NCBI RefSeq assembly: GCF_009765975.1
Contig: NZ_LMUJ01000111.1
Location: 108,096 to 160,372 of the forward strand
Length of the DNA: 52,277 nt
Direction of reading: 5' to 3'
Origin: Acidisphaera sp. S103
GTDB taxonomy: Bacteria; Pseudomonadota; Alphaproteobacteria; Acetobacterales; Acetobacteraceae
Shown: positions 8,852-16,460 of the stretch, one piece after another
Layout: every line of letters starts with the position of its first letter
How positions within the stretch are numbered: position 1 is the first letter of the stretch
The notes under the pieces: model-generated
What the model was told of the DNA's origin: nothing
Databases searched by the model: none
What the model saw: only the letters and a program-made list of their open reading frames with translations
Translations under genes and position numbers: made by a program

Positions 8852-9589
8852 ATGCAATCATCCTATCTGATCGGCCTGATCGGAACCGGTATCCAGGCCT
8901 CGCTGACGCCCGCCATGCATATGCGGGAAGGGGAGGCGCTGGGCTTCCGCTATCTGTATAGGCTGGTTGATCTTATCGTTCTTGGCCTGGGCGTGGAGGC
9001 GCTGCCCGACCTGCTGACGGCGGCGGAGCGGATGGGTTTCGACGGCCTGAACATCACCCATCCATGCAAGCAACTGGTGCTGCCGCTGCTGCACGATCTG
9101 TCGGACGACGCCAGGGCGATCGGCGCGGTGAACACCGTGGTACTGCGGGACGGCAGGCGCATCGGGCACAACACCGATGCCTCGGGCTTCGCCGCGGCGT
9201 TCCGGCGGGGGCTGCCGGATGTCCGGCTGGACCGGGTCGTGCAGTTCGGTGCCGGCGGGGCAGGGTGCGCAGTGGCCAACGCCGCGCTGGGGCTGGGTGT
9301 CGGGCAACTGACGCTGATCGACACCGATGCCAACCGAGCGGGGGCGTTGGTGGAAAGTTTGTGTGGCCGGTTTGGGGCTGGGCGGGCGGTGATGGGCGGC
9401 GATCCGGAACCGGCGGTCGCGGCGGCGGACGGGGTGATCAACGCCACCCCGCTGGGCATGGCGAACTATCCCGGCCAAGCCGTCCCGGCATCGCTGCTGC
9501 GGCCGGCGCTTTGGGTCGCCGACATTGTCTACTTCCCGCTGGAAACCGCGTTGCTGGCCCCGCTCGGGCGGCTGGATGCCGGGTGCTGA
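8852..9589 (+). CDS. aroE: Shikimate dehydrogenase family protein, C-terminus frameshifted
   Basis: The 245 residues carry the shikimate dehydrogenase core: substrate domain with SLTPAMHMREGEALG and the conserved GLNITHPCKQ (catalytic Lys), VNTVV and NTDASGF, then a Rossmann domain with QFGAGGAGCAVANAALGLG. The product would oxidise shikimate to 3-dehydroshikimate, the QuiC substrate, so it fits the catabolic cluster better than biosynthesis. The reading frame stops at 9589 after GRLDAGC. The usual C-terminal helix (GGGMAVFQAVEAFRLFTG) continues in another frame to 9702. The start at 8852 fits the family N-terminus, although the ribosome site is weak. It is either a truncated but mostly intact enzyme or an assembly or sequencing slip. 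Confidence 0.85.
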   Translation: MQSSYLIGLIGTGIQASLTPAMHMREGEALGFRYLYRLVDLIVLGLGVEALPDLLTAAERMGFDGLNITHPCKQLVLPLLHDLSDDARAIGAVNTVVLRDGRRIGHNTDASGFAAAFRRGLPDVRLDRVVQFGAGGAGCAVANAALGLGVGQLTLIDTDANRAGALVESLCGRFGAGRAVMGGDPEPAVAAADGVINATPLGMANYPGQAVPASLLRPALWVADIVYFPLETALLAPLGRLDAGC

Positions 9590-9702
9590 GCGGCGGCGGG
9601 ATGGCGGTGTTCCAGGCCGTGGAGGCGTTCCGCCTGTTCACCGGTTCGGCGCCCCAGGCCGACCGCATGCTGGCGCATTTCGCGGAGATGACCGCGGGGT
9701 GA
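9562..9702 (+). other. Out-of-frame C-terminal tail of the shikimate dehydrogenase
   Basis: Read from about 9562 in the next frame, this stretch encodes ARAAGCRVLSGGGMAVFQ followed by AVEAFRLFTG and a helix ending at a TGA at 9702. This is the normal last 40 or so residues of the family. A one-base deletion or two-base insertion around 9550-9580, near a CCCCG run, would join it to the upstream frame. Confidence 0.75.
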
Positions 9703-9761
9703 GGATGCCGTTCGCGGCAATCGCGGCGGGGTCGTGCGGGTTTCAGCAAAAGGAAGCGCCT

Positions 9762-9806
9762 AACGCAGATGAAGAAATTGGATGAACGCGGATGGACGCA
9801 GATGGA
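9762..9806. repeat. Left flank repeat of the GxxExxY gene
   Basis: This 45-base stretch is built of ACGCAGATG/GAACGCGGATG-type units and abuts the end of the GxxExxY gene. A related sequence lies inverted at 10191-10222 over the gene's start, so the gene is framed by inverted repeats. Outer and inner words AACGCAGAT and CGCAGATGGA are shared. Confidence 0.6.
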
Positions 9807-9811
9807 AGGGA

Positions 9812-10195
9812 TTACAGGCCATTCGCCACGCGCCCGATTTCCAGCCGCGGTTTGCCGAAGTTGAGCAGTAGGCAGAGCGGCAGGCCCGTCGCCTTGAGGT
9901 AGTTGAGGCATTGCGCACGATGCCCATCATCCAACGCCCTGACAGTTTTCAATTCGACCAAAAGTGTCTGCTCGACCAGCAAGTCCACGCGATACTGACC
10001 GACCACGACGTCATCGTATGTGACCGTGAGGGCGTGTTGCTGCATGACCTCCAATGCCGCCTTGCGTAGCTCATGAGCCAAGGCGTTCTCGTAGACCTTC
10101 TCCAGGAATCCTGGCCCGAGGGTATTGAGCACGGTAAACGCGCAGCCGATGACACGGCCAGACGGTTCATTCAGCCAAGTGGCATTCGCGTCCAT
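9812..10195 (-). CDS. GxxExxY protein, PD-(D/E)XK nuclease-like
   Basis: This 127-residue protein has the family-defining motif in GPGFLEKVYENAL and a PD-(D/E)XK-like core (YRVDLLVEQTLLVELKTV, with Asp and Glu-x-Lys). The family (TIGR04256/PF13366) averages about 125 residues. Its function is unknown, although a nuclease fold is predicted. I chose the ATG at 10195. The longer frame to 10264 reads through the flanking repeat, which resembles the N-terminal extensions often annotated for this family. The gene lies alone between the shikimate dehydrogenase and MetE-like genes, framed by inverted repeats, which suggests it moved here as a unit. No recombinase is adjacent. Confidence 0.85.
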   Translation of the reverse strand: MDANATWLNEPSGRVIGCAFTVLNTLGPGFLEKVYENALAHELRKAALEVMQQHALTVTYDDVVVGQYRVDLLVEQTLLVELKTVRALDDGHRAQCLNYLKATGLPLCLLLNFGKPRLEIGRVANGL

Positions 10196-10222
10196 CTGCG
10201 TGAATCCACCTTTATCTGCGTT
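10191..10222. repeat. Right flank repeat of the GxxExxY gene
   Basis: Read on the minus strand this sequence has AACGCAGAT at one end and ACGCAGATGGA at the other, matching the two ends of the repeat at 9762-9806 in inverted orientation. The start codon of the GxxExxY gene lies inside it (AGATGGA). Confidence 0.6.
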
Positions 10223-10362
10223 GGAATCCTTACTTTTGCGATACTGCCGGCAAATGATTGCCATTGTATTAACCCCACAACCGCCCCCGCCATGTGATTG
10301 CTCGGGCGCGGGCTCGGTGGCACCATCGCAGGCTCAACGACACAAAAACCGGGGGAGCGACC

Positions 10363-11583
10363 ATGAGAGCCAGCAGCGACCGCATCCTGACCAGCCATGC
10401 CGGCAGCTTGCCGCGCCCGGACGCGTTGATCGAGGCCAACCGCACCCGAACCACCGCCGACGAAGCCCAATTCCAGGCGCAACTGCGGTCGGCCGTCGCC
10501 GACGTGGTGGCTCGGCAGAAGGCGCTGGGCATCGACCTGCCCGGCGACGGCGAATACGGCAAGGCAATGGGCAGCCGGGTCAACTACGGCGCGTGGTGGA
10601 GTTATTCGTTCCAACGGCTGGGCGGTCTCGAACTGTCCGGTCCGGGCCTGTACGACGTGCCCTCTCGGCGGTCGAACCCGAACGAGGTCGTGCTCACCAG
10701 CTTCGGCGACCGGCGCGACCGCATCCGGTTTGCCGGCGCCTATAATGATCCTGAGTCCGGGATCACCACCGGGCCGCGGGCGCCGCATACCCCGGTGTGC
10801 GTGGGGCCGCTGTCCTATACCGGCCACGCGGCGATCAAGGCTGACATCGACAACTTCAAGGCGGCGTTGGCGGCGGCGGGGATCGAGGAAGGCTTCATGA
10901 CCTCGGTGGCGCCCGGCAGCGCGTCGCGCATCGGCAACGTTCATTACAAGACCGATGACGACTTCCTGTTCGCCTGCGCCGACGCGATGCGCGAGGAATA
11001 CAAGGCGATCATCGACGCCGGGCTGATCCTGCAACTGGACGATCCCTCGATCGCCGAGAACTGGGACATGATCAACCCCGAACCGACGGTGGAGGCCTAT
11101 CGCGCCTTCTCCATGCGGCGGGTGGAGGCGCTGAACCACGCCATCAGGGGGTTGCCGGCGGATCGGATCCGGTTCCATCTGTGCTGGGGAAGCTGGCACG
11201 GGCCGCACACCACCGACATCCCGATGCGCGACATCGTCGGCGTGATGCTGGCGATCAACGCCGGCGCCTATTCGTTCGAAGCCGGCAATGTGCGCCACGA
11301 ACATGAATGGAGCGTGTGGCGCGACGTCAAGCTGCCGGACGGCAAGCTGATCCTGCCCGGCGTCGTCAGCCACGCCACCAATGTCGTCGAGCATCCTGAC
11401 CTGGTGGCGGAACGGATCACGCGGTTCGCCAACCTGGTGGGGCGGGAACGAGTGATCGCCGCGACCGATTGCGGGCTGGGCGGGCGGGTGCATCCCGATA
11501 TCGCCTGGGCCAAGTTGGCCGCACTGGCGCAAGGGGCCGAACTGGCAAGCCGGGCATTGTGGGGCCGGCCGAAAGCGGCCTAA
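10363..11583 (+). CDS. Cobalamin-independent methionine synthase (MetE C-terminal-like) family protein
   Basis: The 406 residues form a MetE C-terminal-type (beta/alpha)8 barrel, without the N-terminal half of true MetE. Features include SHAGSLPRPDAL at the start, QLDDPSIAENWD in the middle, RIRFHLCWGSWHG with likely zinc-binding His and Cys, and ATDCGLGGRVHPDIAW with the last Cys ligand. Such stand-alone proteins act on methylated or thioether small molecules in several catabolic pathways, and their substrates are mostly unknown. The ATG at 10363 follows GGGGGAGCGACC. The ORF extension to 10294 has no support. It is transcribed with rmuC downstream, but a function linked to it is not evident. 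Confidence 0.87.
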   Translation: MRASSDRILTSHAGSLPRPDALIEANRTRTTADEAQFQAQLRSAVADVVARQKALGIDLPGDGEYGKAMGSRVNYGAWWSYSFQRLGGLELSGPGLYDVPSRRSNPNEVVLTSFGDRRDRIRFAGAYNDPESGITTGPRAPHTPVCVGPLSYTGHAAIKADIDNFKAALAAAGIEEGFMTSVAPGSASRIGNVHYKTDDDFLFACADAMREEYKAIIDAGLILQLDDPSIAENWDMINPEPTVEAYRAFSMRRVEALNHAIRGLPADRIRFHLCWGSWHGPHTTDIPMRDIVGVMLAINAGAYSFEAGNVRHEHEWSVWRDVKLPDGKLILPGVVSHATNVVEHPDLVAERITRFANLVGRERVIAATDCGLGGRVHPDIAWAKLAALAQGAELASRALWGRPKAA

Positions 11584-11618
11584 GCGGTCAGGCGTTGCGC
11601 TGACAGCGGGAGAATCGG

Positions 11619-13247
11619 GTGAGCGTGGAAGCTCTAACTGTACTGGCGGCCCTTGTCGCGCTCGCCGCGCTGCTGGGCGGGCTCGTCAGCGGCTGGATCG
11701 GCGGTCGTCGTGGACCTGGGGACGCCCACGCACTGCAAAACCTGTCCACGTTGGTCGATCAATCCGGCCGGGCGACGCGGGAAGGGATCGAGGCTCTGCG
11801 CGGGGCGTTGGCGGACGTGGAACGGGTGCTTGGCGCGAAGGTCGAGGACGGGTTGCGGACAGGATTCGACCGGTTCCTGGCTGGCATCGAGACCTTTCGT
11901 GGCGATGTCGTGGCTGTCTCCGCCGCGATGACCCGGCTGGGCACCGAGGTGCCCGCCGCACTGGAAACCGCCGGTGCGAAGGCCAAGGCCGAAGCGGCCG
12001 ACGCCAACCGCCTGCTGCTGACCGGGCTGACCGCCGGCCTGCATCAGCTTGGTATTGAACAGGCAACGAAAATCGAGGCCTTCGGAGTCAGGATGGACGC
12101 GTCGGGCACCGGCGTCATGAAGGCGATGACCGATTTCCAGGCGGCGTTGACGGAAGGCCTGGGCCACGTGCGCGAGACGGTGACCCGTATCGGCGGCGAG
12201 ATGACGACGACCCTCGCGGACAACCAGGGCAAGGTTTCCAAGGCCCTGACTGACGATTTCATCAAGCTGACCGCGCATGTCGATACCAAGATCGGGGAGA
12301 TGCGCGCGGGCAACGAAGCCAAGCTGCTGGAGATCCAGGGTGTGGTGGACCAGAAGCTGCAAGAGGGCATCGAAAAGCGGATGACCGAGAATTTCGCGAA
12401 AATCACCGCGCAATTCGCGGAAGTCCAGCAGGCGGTGGGAGAGGTGAAGACCGTCGCCGGCCAGGTCGGGGACTTGAAAAAGCTGTTCTCCAACGTCAAA
12501 AGCCGTGGCGGATGGGGCGAGGCGCAGGTCAAGGCGACACTGGACGATATCCTGCCGCCGAACGCGTACGAAATGAATAAATGCGTCAATCCGGCCACGT
12601 CCGATACCGTGGAATTTGCCCTGAAGCTGCCGGTCCAGGGGGGCTTGCCGGTTTATCTCGCTGTCGATGCGAAGTTTCCGGTCGAAGACTACACGCGCCT
12701 GCTGGAGGCGGTCGACGCCGCCGATCCCGCCGCGGAGAAAGCCGCTCGGGCTGCGTTGGAGACTCGCATTCGGCTGGAGGCGCGAAAGATCCAGACCAAA
12801 TATATCGCGCCGCCTTACACTGTCGAATGGGCGATCCTGTATCTGCCGAGCGAGGGGATTTATGCCGAGGTTACCCGCAATGGCGATTTGATGGAGGCGG
12901 TTCATCGCGAACATCGTGTCGTCATCATGGGACCGTCGATGCTGGCGGTCATGTTGCGGACGATACAACTCGGCCACTACACGCTGGCGATCAGCCAGAA
13001 AGCCGAGGTGATCGGCCAGATCCTGGGTGCGGTGAAGCATGAGATGGTAGATTTCGGCAACCAGTTCCGCCTGATGGAAAAGAACGTCCAGAGCCTGGGC
13101 AACAACATTCGAAAGAGCCGCACCCGAGCCAGCGTCATCAGCCGCAAGCTAAGCGGCGTCGCCGCACTGGAAGGTCCGGCCGCCGCCGAGGTGTTGGAAC
13201 TAACGTCGGAGCTAGAGGACGAAACCGGCCTGGAATCCGAGGACTAA
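11619..13247 (+). CDS. rmuC: DNA recombination protein RmuC
   Basis: This 542-residue protein has an N-terminal hydrophobic segment (residues about 4-28) that probably anchors it. A long predicted coiled-coil region follows to about residue 290, rich in Ala, Glu, Lys and Gln. The RmuC nuclease-like domain comes next (SRGGWGEAQVKATLDDILPPNAY, LAVDAKFPVEDYTRL, EWAILYLPSEGIYAEV). RmuC limits inversions at short inverted repeats. The start is a GTG at 11619 preceded by GCGGGAGA. Length is typical. It stands alone after the MetE-like gene. Confidence 0.93.
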   Translation: MSVEALTVLAALVALAALLGGLVSGWIGGRRGPGDAHALQNLSTLVDQSGRATREGIEALRGALADVERVLGAKVEDGLRTGFDRFLAGIETFRGDVVAVSAAMTRLGTEVPAALETAGAKAKAEAADANRLLLTGLTAGLHQLGIEQATKIEAFGVRMDASGTGVMKAMTDFQAALTEGLGHVRETVTRIGGEMTTTLADNQGKVSKALTDDFIKLTAHVDTKIGEMRAGNEAKLLEIQGVVDQKLQEGIEKRMTENFAKITAQFAEVQQAVGEVKTVAGQVGDLKKLFSNVKSRGGWGEAQVKATLDDILPPNAYEMNKCVNPATSDTVEFALKLPVQGGLPVYLAVDAKFPVEDYTRLLEAVDAADPAAEKAARAALETRIRLEARKIQTKYIAPPYTVEWAILYLPSEGIYAEVTRNGDLMEAVHREHRVVIMGPSMLAVMLRTIQLGHYTLAISQKAEVIGQILGAVKHEMVDFGNQFRLMEKNVQSLGNNIRKSRTRASVISRKLSGVAALEGPAAAEVLELTSELEDETGLESED

Positions 13248-13356
13248 ACCGTCCCATGGGTTGTCCGCCGTTCGGTGGGATTCGTGGGCCGTTAGAACCC
13301 GCAGCGTAGGACATTGGCGCCCCGTCGGATGTCGGCGCGGACGCCACGTCATTTTT

Positions 13357-13528
13357 TAAGGCAGATTAGCGGGATGAAGATGGATGAAGGGGATCGCGGT
13401 TGTTGGAGCCGGTCACCGAACGGATCATTGGGTGGGTTTTCGGGTTGCCAATCCGCCGCACCATTGCGCGACCCTGATCGCGAGCGCCATCTCCTTCATC
13501 CCCCCCTTATCCCGCTAATCCGCCTTAG
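13357..13528. repeat. Gene-less element with 42-base inverted ends
   Basis: The end of rmuC (13247) and the TetR gene (13584) leave 336 bases without a gene. Within it, arms at about 13357-13398 and 13487-13528 are inverted near-copies (shared words GATTAGCGGGAT and GGATGAAGG) around an 88-base centre with no coding content. The word style resembles the repeats framing the GxxExxY gene, so this may be a non-coding relative or remnant of such an element. Confidence 0.6.
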
Positions 13529-13583
13529 AAAAGAGACGCCATAGCCGTGGCTCCTGCAGGGCCGGGTTGCAATCAATCCCCAT

Positions 13584-14219
13584 CTACCCCAACCATCCCA
13601 CGATCGTTTCTACAATCATCGCCTTATGCCGCTTTCGGACCTCCGGGGCTGACAAGTCGCAGTTGAAAATCATCCCGAATGTGTGCCGGTTGGATACGCG
13701 GTAGAAACATAGTCCGCTGATCATCAGATGCACGTCCACGGCCGAACAGGGCCGCGTGAACGCGCCCTGCGCGCGTCCCCGGGTCAGGATCGCATCCAGG
13801 ATCGCGATCGCATCGGCGTTGACGTGCTGGATGGACGGCAATTGCCGCAGATGCCCGGCTTGGTGGATGTTCTCGATGGCGATCAGCCGGACGAAATCGG
13901 GATGCGAGTCCTCATAGTCGAAGGTGAATTCGATCAGCCGCCGCAGCGCGGCCACCGGCGGCAGGTCATCGAGTTCCAGTGTCGCCTCGGCGGCGCGGAT
14001 GTCGCTGTAGGCTTGTTGCAGGACAGCCGAATACAGTCCCTCCTTGCTGCCGAAATAATAATATATCATGCGTTTGGTCGTGCGAGTTCGTTCCGATATC
14101 GCATCGACCCGAGCGCCGTTGAGGCCGTGTTCGACGAACTCGGCTCGGGCGACGGTCAAGATGTCTGCGCGGGTGCGTTGCGCGTCGGGCTTTCGCCCAT
14201 GCTCCTTGGTGACAGACAC
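13584..14219 (-). CDS. TetR/AcrR family transcriptional regulator
   Basis: The 211 residues start with a canonical TetR DNA-binding domain. The helix-turn-helix lies at about residues 30-65 (INGARVDAISERTRTTKRMI-like, ending YYYFGSKEGLYSAVL). The C-terminal ligand domain is all-helical and ends with DLSAPEVRKRHKAMIVETIVGWL. It is divergent from a D-2-hydroxyacid dehydrogenase gene. The 14-mer at 14270-14283 upstream of it shares an 11-base core with a site in the pcaH/aroE gap. It therefore probably regulates itself, the dehydrogenase and the protocatechuate genes. The ligand is unknown; an aromatic pathway intermediate would be plausible. Confidence 0.9.
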   Translation of the reverse strand: MSVTKEHGRKPDAQRTRADILTVARAEFVEHGLNGARVDAISERTRTTKRMIYYYFGSKEGLYSAVLQQAYSDIRAAEATLELDDLPPVAALRRLIEFTFDYEDSHPDFVRLIAIENIHQAGHLRQLPSIQHVNADAIAILDAILTRGRAQGAFTRPCSAVDVHLMISGLCFYRVSNRHTFGMIFNCDLSAPEVRKRHKAMIVETIVGWLG

Positions 14220-14269
14220 AAGCGGCGTTTCCCCTGCCAGCGCGTTGGGCGGCAGGATAACACATGTCC

Positions 14270-14283
14270 GAACCAGTTAGTGA
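14270..14283. promoter_or_regulatory. Predicted TetR autoregulatory operator
   Basis: GAACCAGTTAGTGA lies 51 bases upstream of the TetR start, in the gap with the divergent dehydrogenase gene. The core AACCAGTTAGT is identical to that at 8733-8743 in the pcaH/aroE gap. A specific 11-mer is expected about 0.02 times in a window this size, so recurrence in two regulatory gaps is suggestive. Confidence 0.45.
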
Positions 14284-14379
14284 AGGCCAATGCAGCCGTC
14301 CGCCGAGAGGCTGAACATTGCGCCGTTGGCGGGCTTTGCGCGACAACAGAGGCGACACACAAGCCGCGGGGATTTCCTG

Positions 14380-15354
14380 ATGAACAACGCCTTCACCTTC
14401 CTGATGCTTCCGCCGCAAACCGGGCTGACCCGGCAATGGGCGGCGCGCCTGGCACATGCCGTCCCGGGCATGAACCTGGTGCTCGCCGAGGACGCGGACA
14501 CCGCCGCCGCGGCCATCACAACCGCGGACGCCGCCTTTGGCACGCTGCCGGCGGCACTTTTGGCGAAGGCGCAACGCCTGCGCTGGCTACAGGCGCCACA
14601 GGCCGCGCCGCCGGCCGGCTACTACTATCCGGAGTTGATCGCGCATTCGCTGACGGTCACCAATTTCCGGGAGATCTACAACGACCACATCAGTGCCCAC
14701 ATCCTGGCCTTCGTGCTGGCCTTCGCGCGTGGCCTGCACGTCTTCATCCCGCAGCAGATCCGCCGGGTCTGGGCCAAGCCGCCCGACGACCAGGGTGTGG
14801 TTCCGCTTCCCGGCTCCACGGCGCTGATTGTCGGTCTCGGCGGGATCGGGGCGGAGACGGCGCGGCTGCTGGCGGCGTTTGGCGTCCAGGTCCTGGCGGT
14901 GGATGCCCGCCGAACCGACCAGCCGGCGTGTGTCGCGGAGCTGCACAAACCCGACGCACTGGACTCGCTGTTGCCGCGAGCTGATTTCGTCATCCTGACA
15001 GTGCCGCATACACCTGCGACGGAGGGATTCTTCAACCGCTCGAAATTCCGGCTGATGAAGCCGAGTGCGTTCTTCATCAACATCGGGCGGGGGATGACGA
15101 CGAAGCTGGACGACCTGGTCGCCGCGCTGAAAGCAGGAGAGATCGCTGGCGCTGCGCTGGATGTGTATGAGCAGGAGCCGTTGCCGGCCGAACACCCGTT
15201 GTGGGGCCTGCCGAATGTGCTGCTGACCCCGCATATGGCGGGATACGGTCCGCATCTGAACGAGCGGCGGTATCAGATCATCGAGGACAACTGCCGGGCG
15301 TTCGCCGAGGGACGGCCGTTGCGCAACGTCGTGGATAAGGCGACGTGGTTTTAG
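14380..15354 (+). CDS. D-2-hydroxyacid dehydrogenase family protein
   Basis: This 324-residue NAD(P)-dependent dehydrogenase has the nucleotide-binding motif VGLGGIGAETARLLAAFG, the catalytic Arg in INIGRGMTTKLDDL, Glu in DVYEQEPLP, and the catalytic His in LLTPHMAGYGPH. It would reduce a 2-oxoacid to a D-2-hydroxyacid or the reverse in the cytoplasm. The substrate is not determined. The start at 14380 gives the usual family N-terminus, and the extension to 14290 would enter the divergent regulatory region. Its stop overlaps the stop of the convergent metal-binding gene (TTAG). It is probably controlled by the neighbouring TetR protein. Confidence 0.9.
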   Translation: MNNAFTFLMLPPQTGLTRQWAARLAHAVPGMNLVLAEDADTAAAAITTADAAFGTLPAALLAKAQRLRWLQAPQAAPPAGYYYPELIAHSLTVTNFREIYNDHISAHILAFVLAFARGLHVFIPQQIRRVWAKPPDDQGVVPLPGSTALIVGLGGIGAETARLLAAFGVQVLAVDARRTDQPACVAELHKPDALDSLLPRADFVILTVPHTPATEGFFNRSKFRLMKPSAFFINIGRGMTTKLDDLVAALKAGEIAGAALDVYEQEPLPAEHPLWGLPNVLLTPHMAGYGPHLNERRYQIIEDNCRAFAEGRPLRNVVDKATWF

Positions 15355-15548
15355 GCTGGCTCCACGGTGAAACCGGCGTCGCGGAGGGCGTCGGCCACCG
15401 CGGCGTCACCGGCGGTGGTTTCGACACGGACCAGCTTGGTCGTCAGGTCGGCTTGCAGGGTCGCCTTCGCGTCGAGATCCCGCACCGCGCCGGTGAGGGA
15501 TCGGATGCAGGCGTCGCAGTGGATATCGGGGATGCGGAACTGGGACAT
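15351..15548 (-). CDS. Small heavy-metal-associated (HMA) domain protein
   Basis: This 65-residue single-domain protein has a CxxC metal site at Cys11 and Cys14 (IHCDACIRSL) and the beta-alpha-beta pattern of HMA copper chaperones, ending with DALRDAGFTVEPA. It probably binds Cu(I) or a similar soft metal in the cytoplasm. I use the ATG at 15548 (MSQFRIPDIH), which gives the normal family length. The frame to 15632 adds residues encoded by a palindromic repeat. No copper ATPase is nearby, so the partner is unknown. Confidence 0.85.
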   Translation of the reverse strand: MSQFRIPDIHCDACIRSLTGAVRDLDAKATLQADLTTKLVRVETTAGDAAVADALRDAGFTVEPA

Positions 15549-15590
15549 GGGTGGGGTCCTTGTTCGGAACGAGGCCGGCCGCTCTTCGTG

Positions 15591-15648
15591 TGTCATGGTC
15601 GGGCCACCCTGGATGGGGAGACCGAGCCGCACCCGGTTATGACACAGT
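15591..15648. repeat. Degenerate REP-like palindrome
   Basis: The ends GTGTCATGGTCGGG and CCCGGTTATGACAC are inverted near-copies around about 28 bases. They resemble the arms of the element at 7240-7320 (TCATGG...). It lies between the HMA gene start and the end of the cyclase gene. Confidence 0.45.
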
Positions 15649-15671
15649 GAAGAAACGCCGGTACCGCGCCC

Positions 15672-16460
15672 TCAATCGTTGAAAATTGCCACGGCGCGGG
15701 TCCAGCCCGCCGAGGCCCGGTGGACTTTCACCGGGAAGCACACGATGTCGAATCCGTCGGCCGGCAGTTGGGCGAGGTTCCCTAGCTTTTCCATCTGGAA
15801 ATAGCCGATTTCCCGTCCGGCCCGGTGGCCTTCCCAGATCAGGCTGGCATCACCGGTTGCCTTCACCTTCTCGCGGGTGAAGGAGAACGGTGCATCCCAG
15901 CTCCAGGCATCAGTGCCGACGACGCGCACGCCACGTTCGGTCAGCCACATCGTCGCGGCCTTGCCCATGCCGCTGCCGGTATCGACGAAATCGTCCTGAC
16001 CATAGCGGGCACCGGCGGCGGTGTTGACGATGACGATCTCCAGCGGGCGCAATTCATGTCCGATGCGCTTCAGTTCCGCCTCGACATCACCGGGAGTCGC
16101 TACGTAGCCGTTCGGCAGATGGCGGAAGTCCAGCTTCACGCCGGGCTGGAAACACCAGTCCAGCGGGACGTCGTCGATCCGCCAGGACGGCTCCCCGCCC
16201 GGTTTCAGCGCGTGGTTCATGCTGGAGAAGAAGTGGTAAGGCGCATCCATATGCGTGCCGTTATGGGTGCTGATCGTGGCCACCTCGACCGCCGCATACT
16301 CGCCGTCTGGAAGCTGATCGACGCGCACCCCCATGTATTCCGCCATCGCCGGGGCGGTGTCATGGTGGTCCTTGTAGTCGATCTTCGGCAGCATGTGCGG
16401 CGGATCACTGGCGATCCCCGCCTTCAACGGCGAGGAGATATCGACGAGCCGCCGCGGCAT
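15672..16460 (-). CDS. Cyclase family protein (metal-dependent hydrolase, kynurenine-formamidase-like)
   Basis: The 262 residues contain the family metal-binding signature in ISTHNGTHMDAPYHFF (His-x-GTH-x-DAP-x-His), plus IVNTAAGARYGQDDFVDTG and a late VRVVGTDAWSWDAPF. This family (PF04199) includes kynurenine formamidase and isatin hydrolase, and many members act on aromatic breakdown products. Its start codon overlaps the stop of the upstream intradiol dioxygenase (TAATG), so the two are co-translated. Together they suggest a ring-cleavage pathway in which this hydrolase acts on an aromatic amide, lactone or ketone. The substrate is not assignable from sequence. Confidence 0.88.
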   Translation of the reverse strand: MPRRLVDISSPLKAGIASDPPHMLPKIDYKDHHDTAPAMAEYMGVRVDQLPDGEYAAVEVATISTHNGTHMDAPYHFFSSMNHALKPGGEPSWRIDDVPLDWCFQPGVKLDFRHLPNGYVATPGDVEAELKRIGHELRPLEIVIVNTAAGARYGQDDFVDTGSGMGKAATMWLTERGVRVVGTDAWSWDAPFSFTREKVKATGDASLIWEGHRAGREIGYFQMEKLGNLAQLPADGFDIVCFPVKVHRASAGWTRAVAIFND

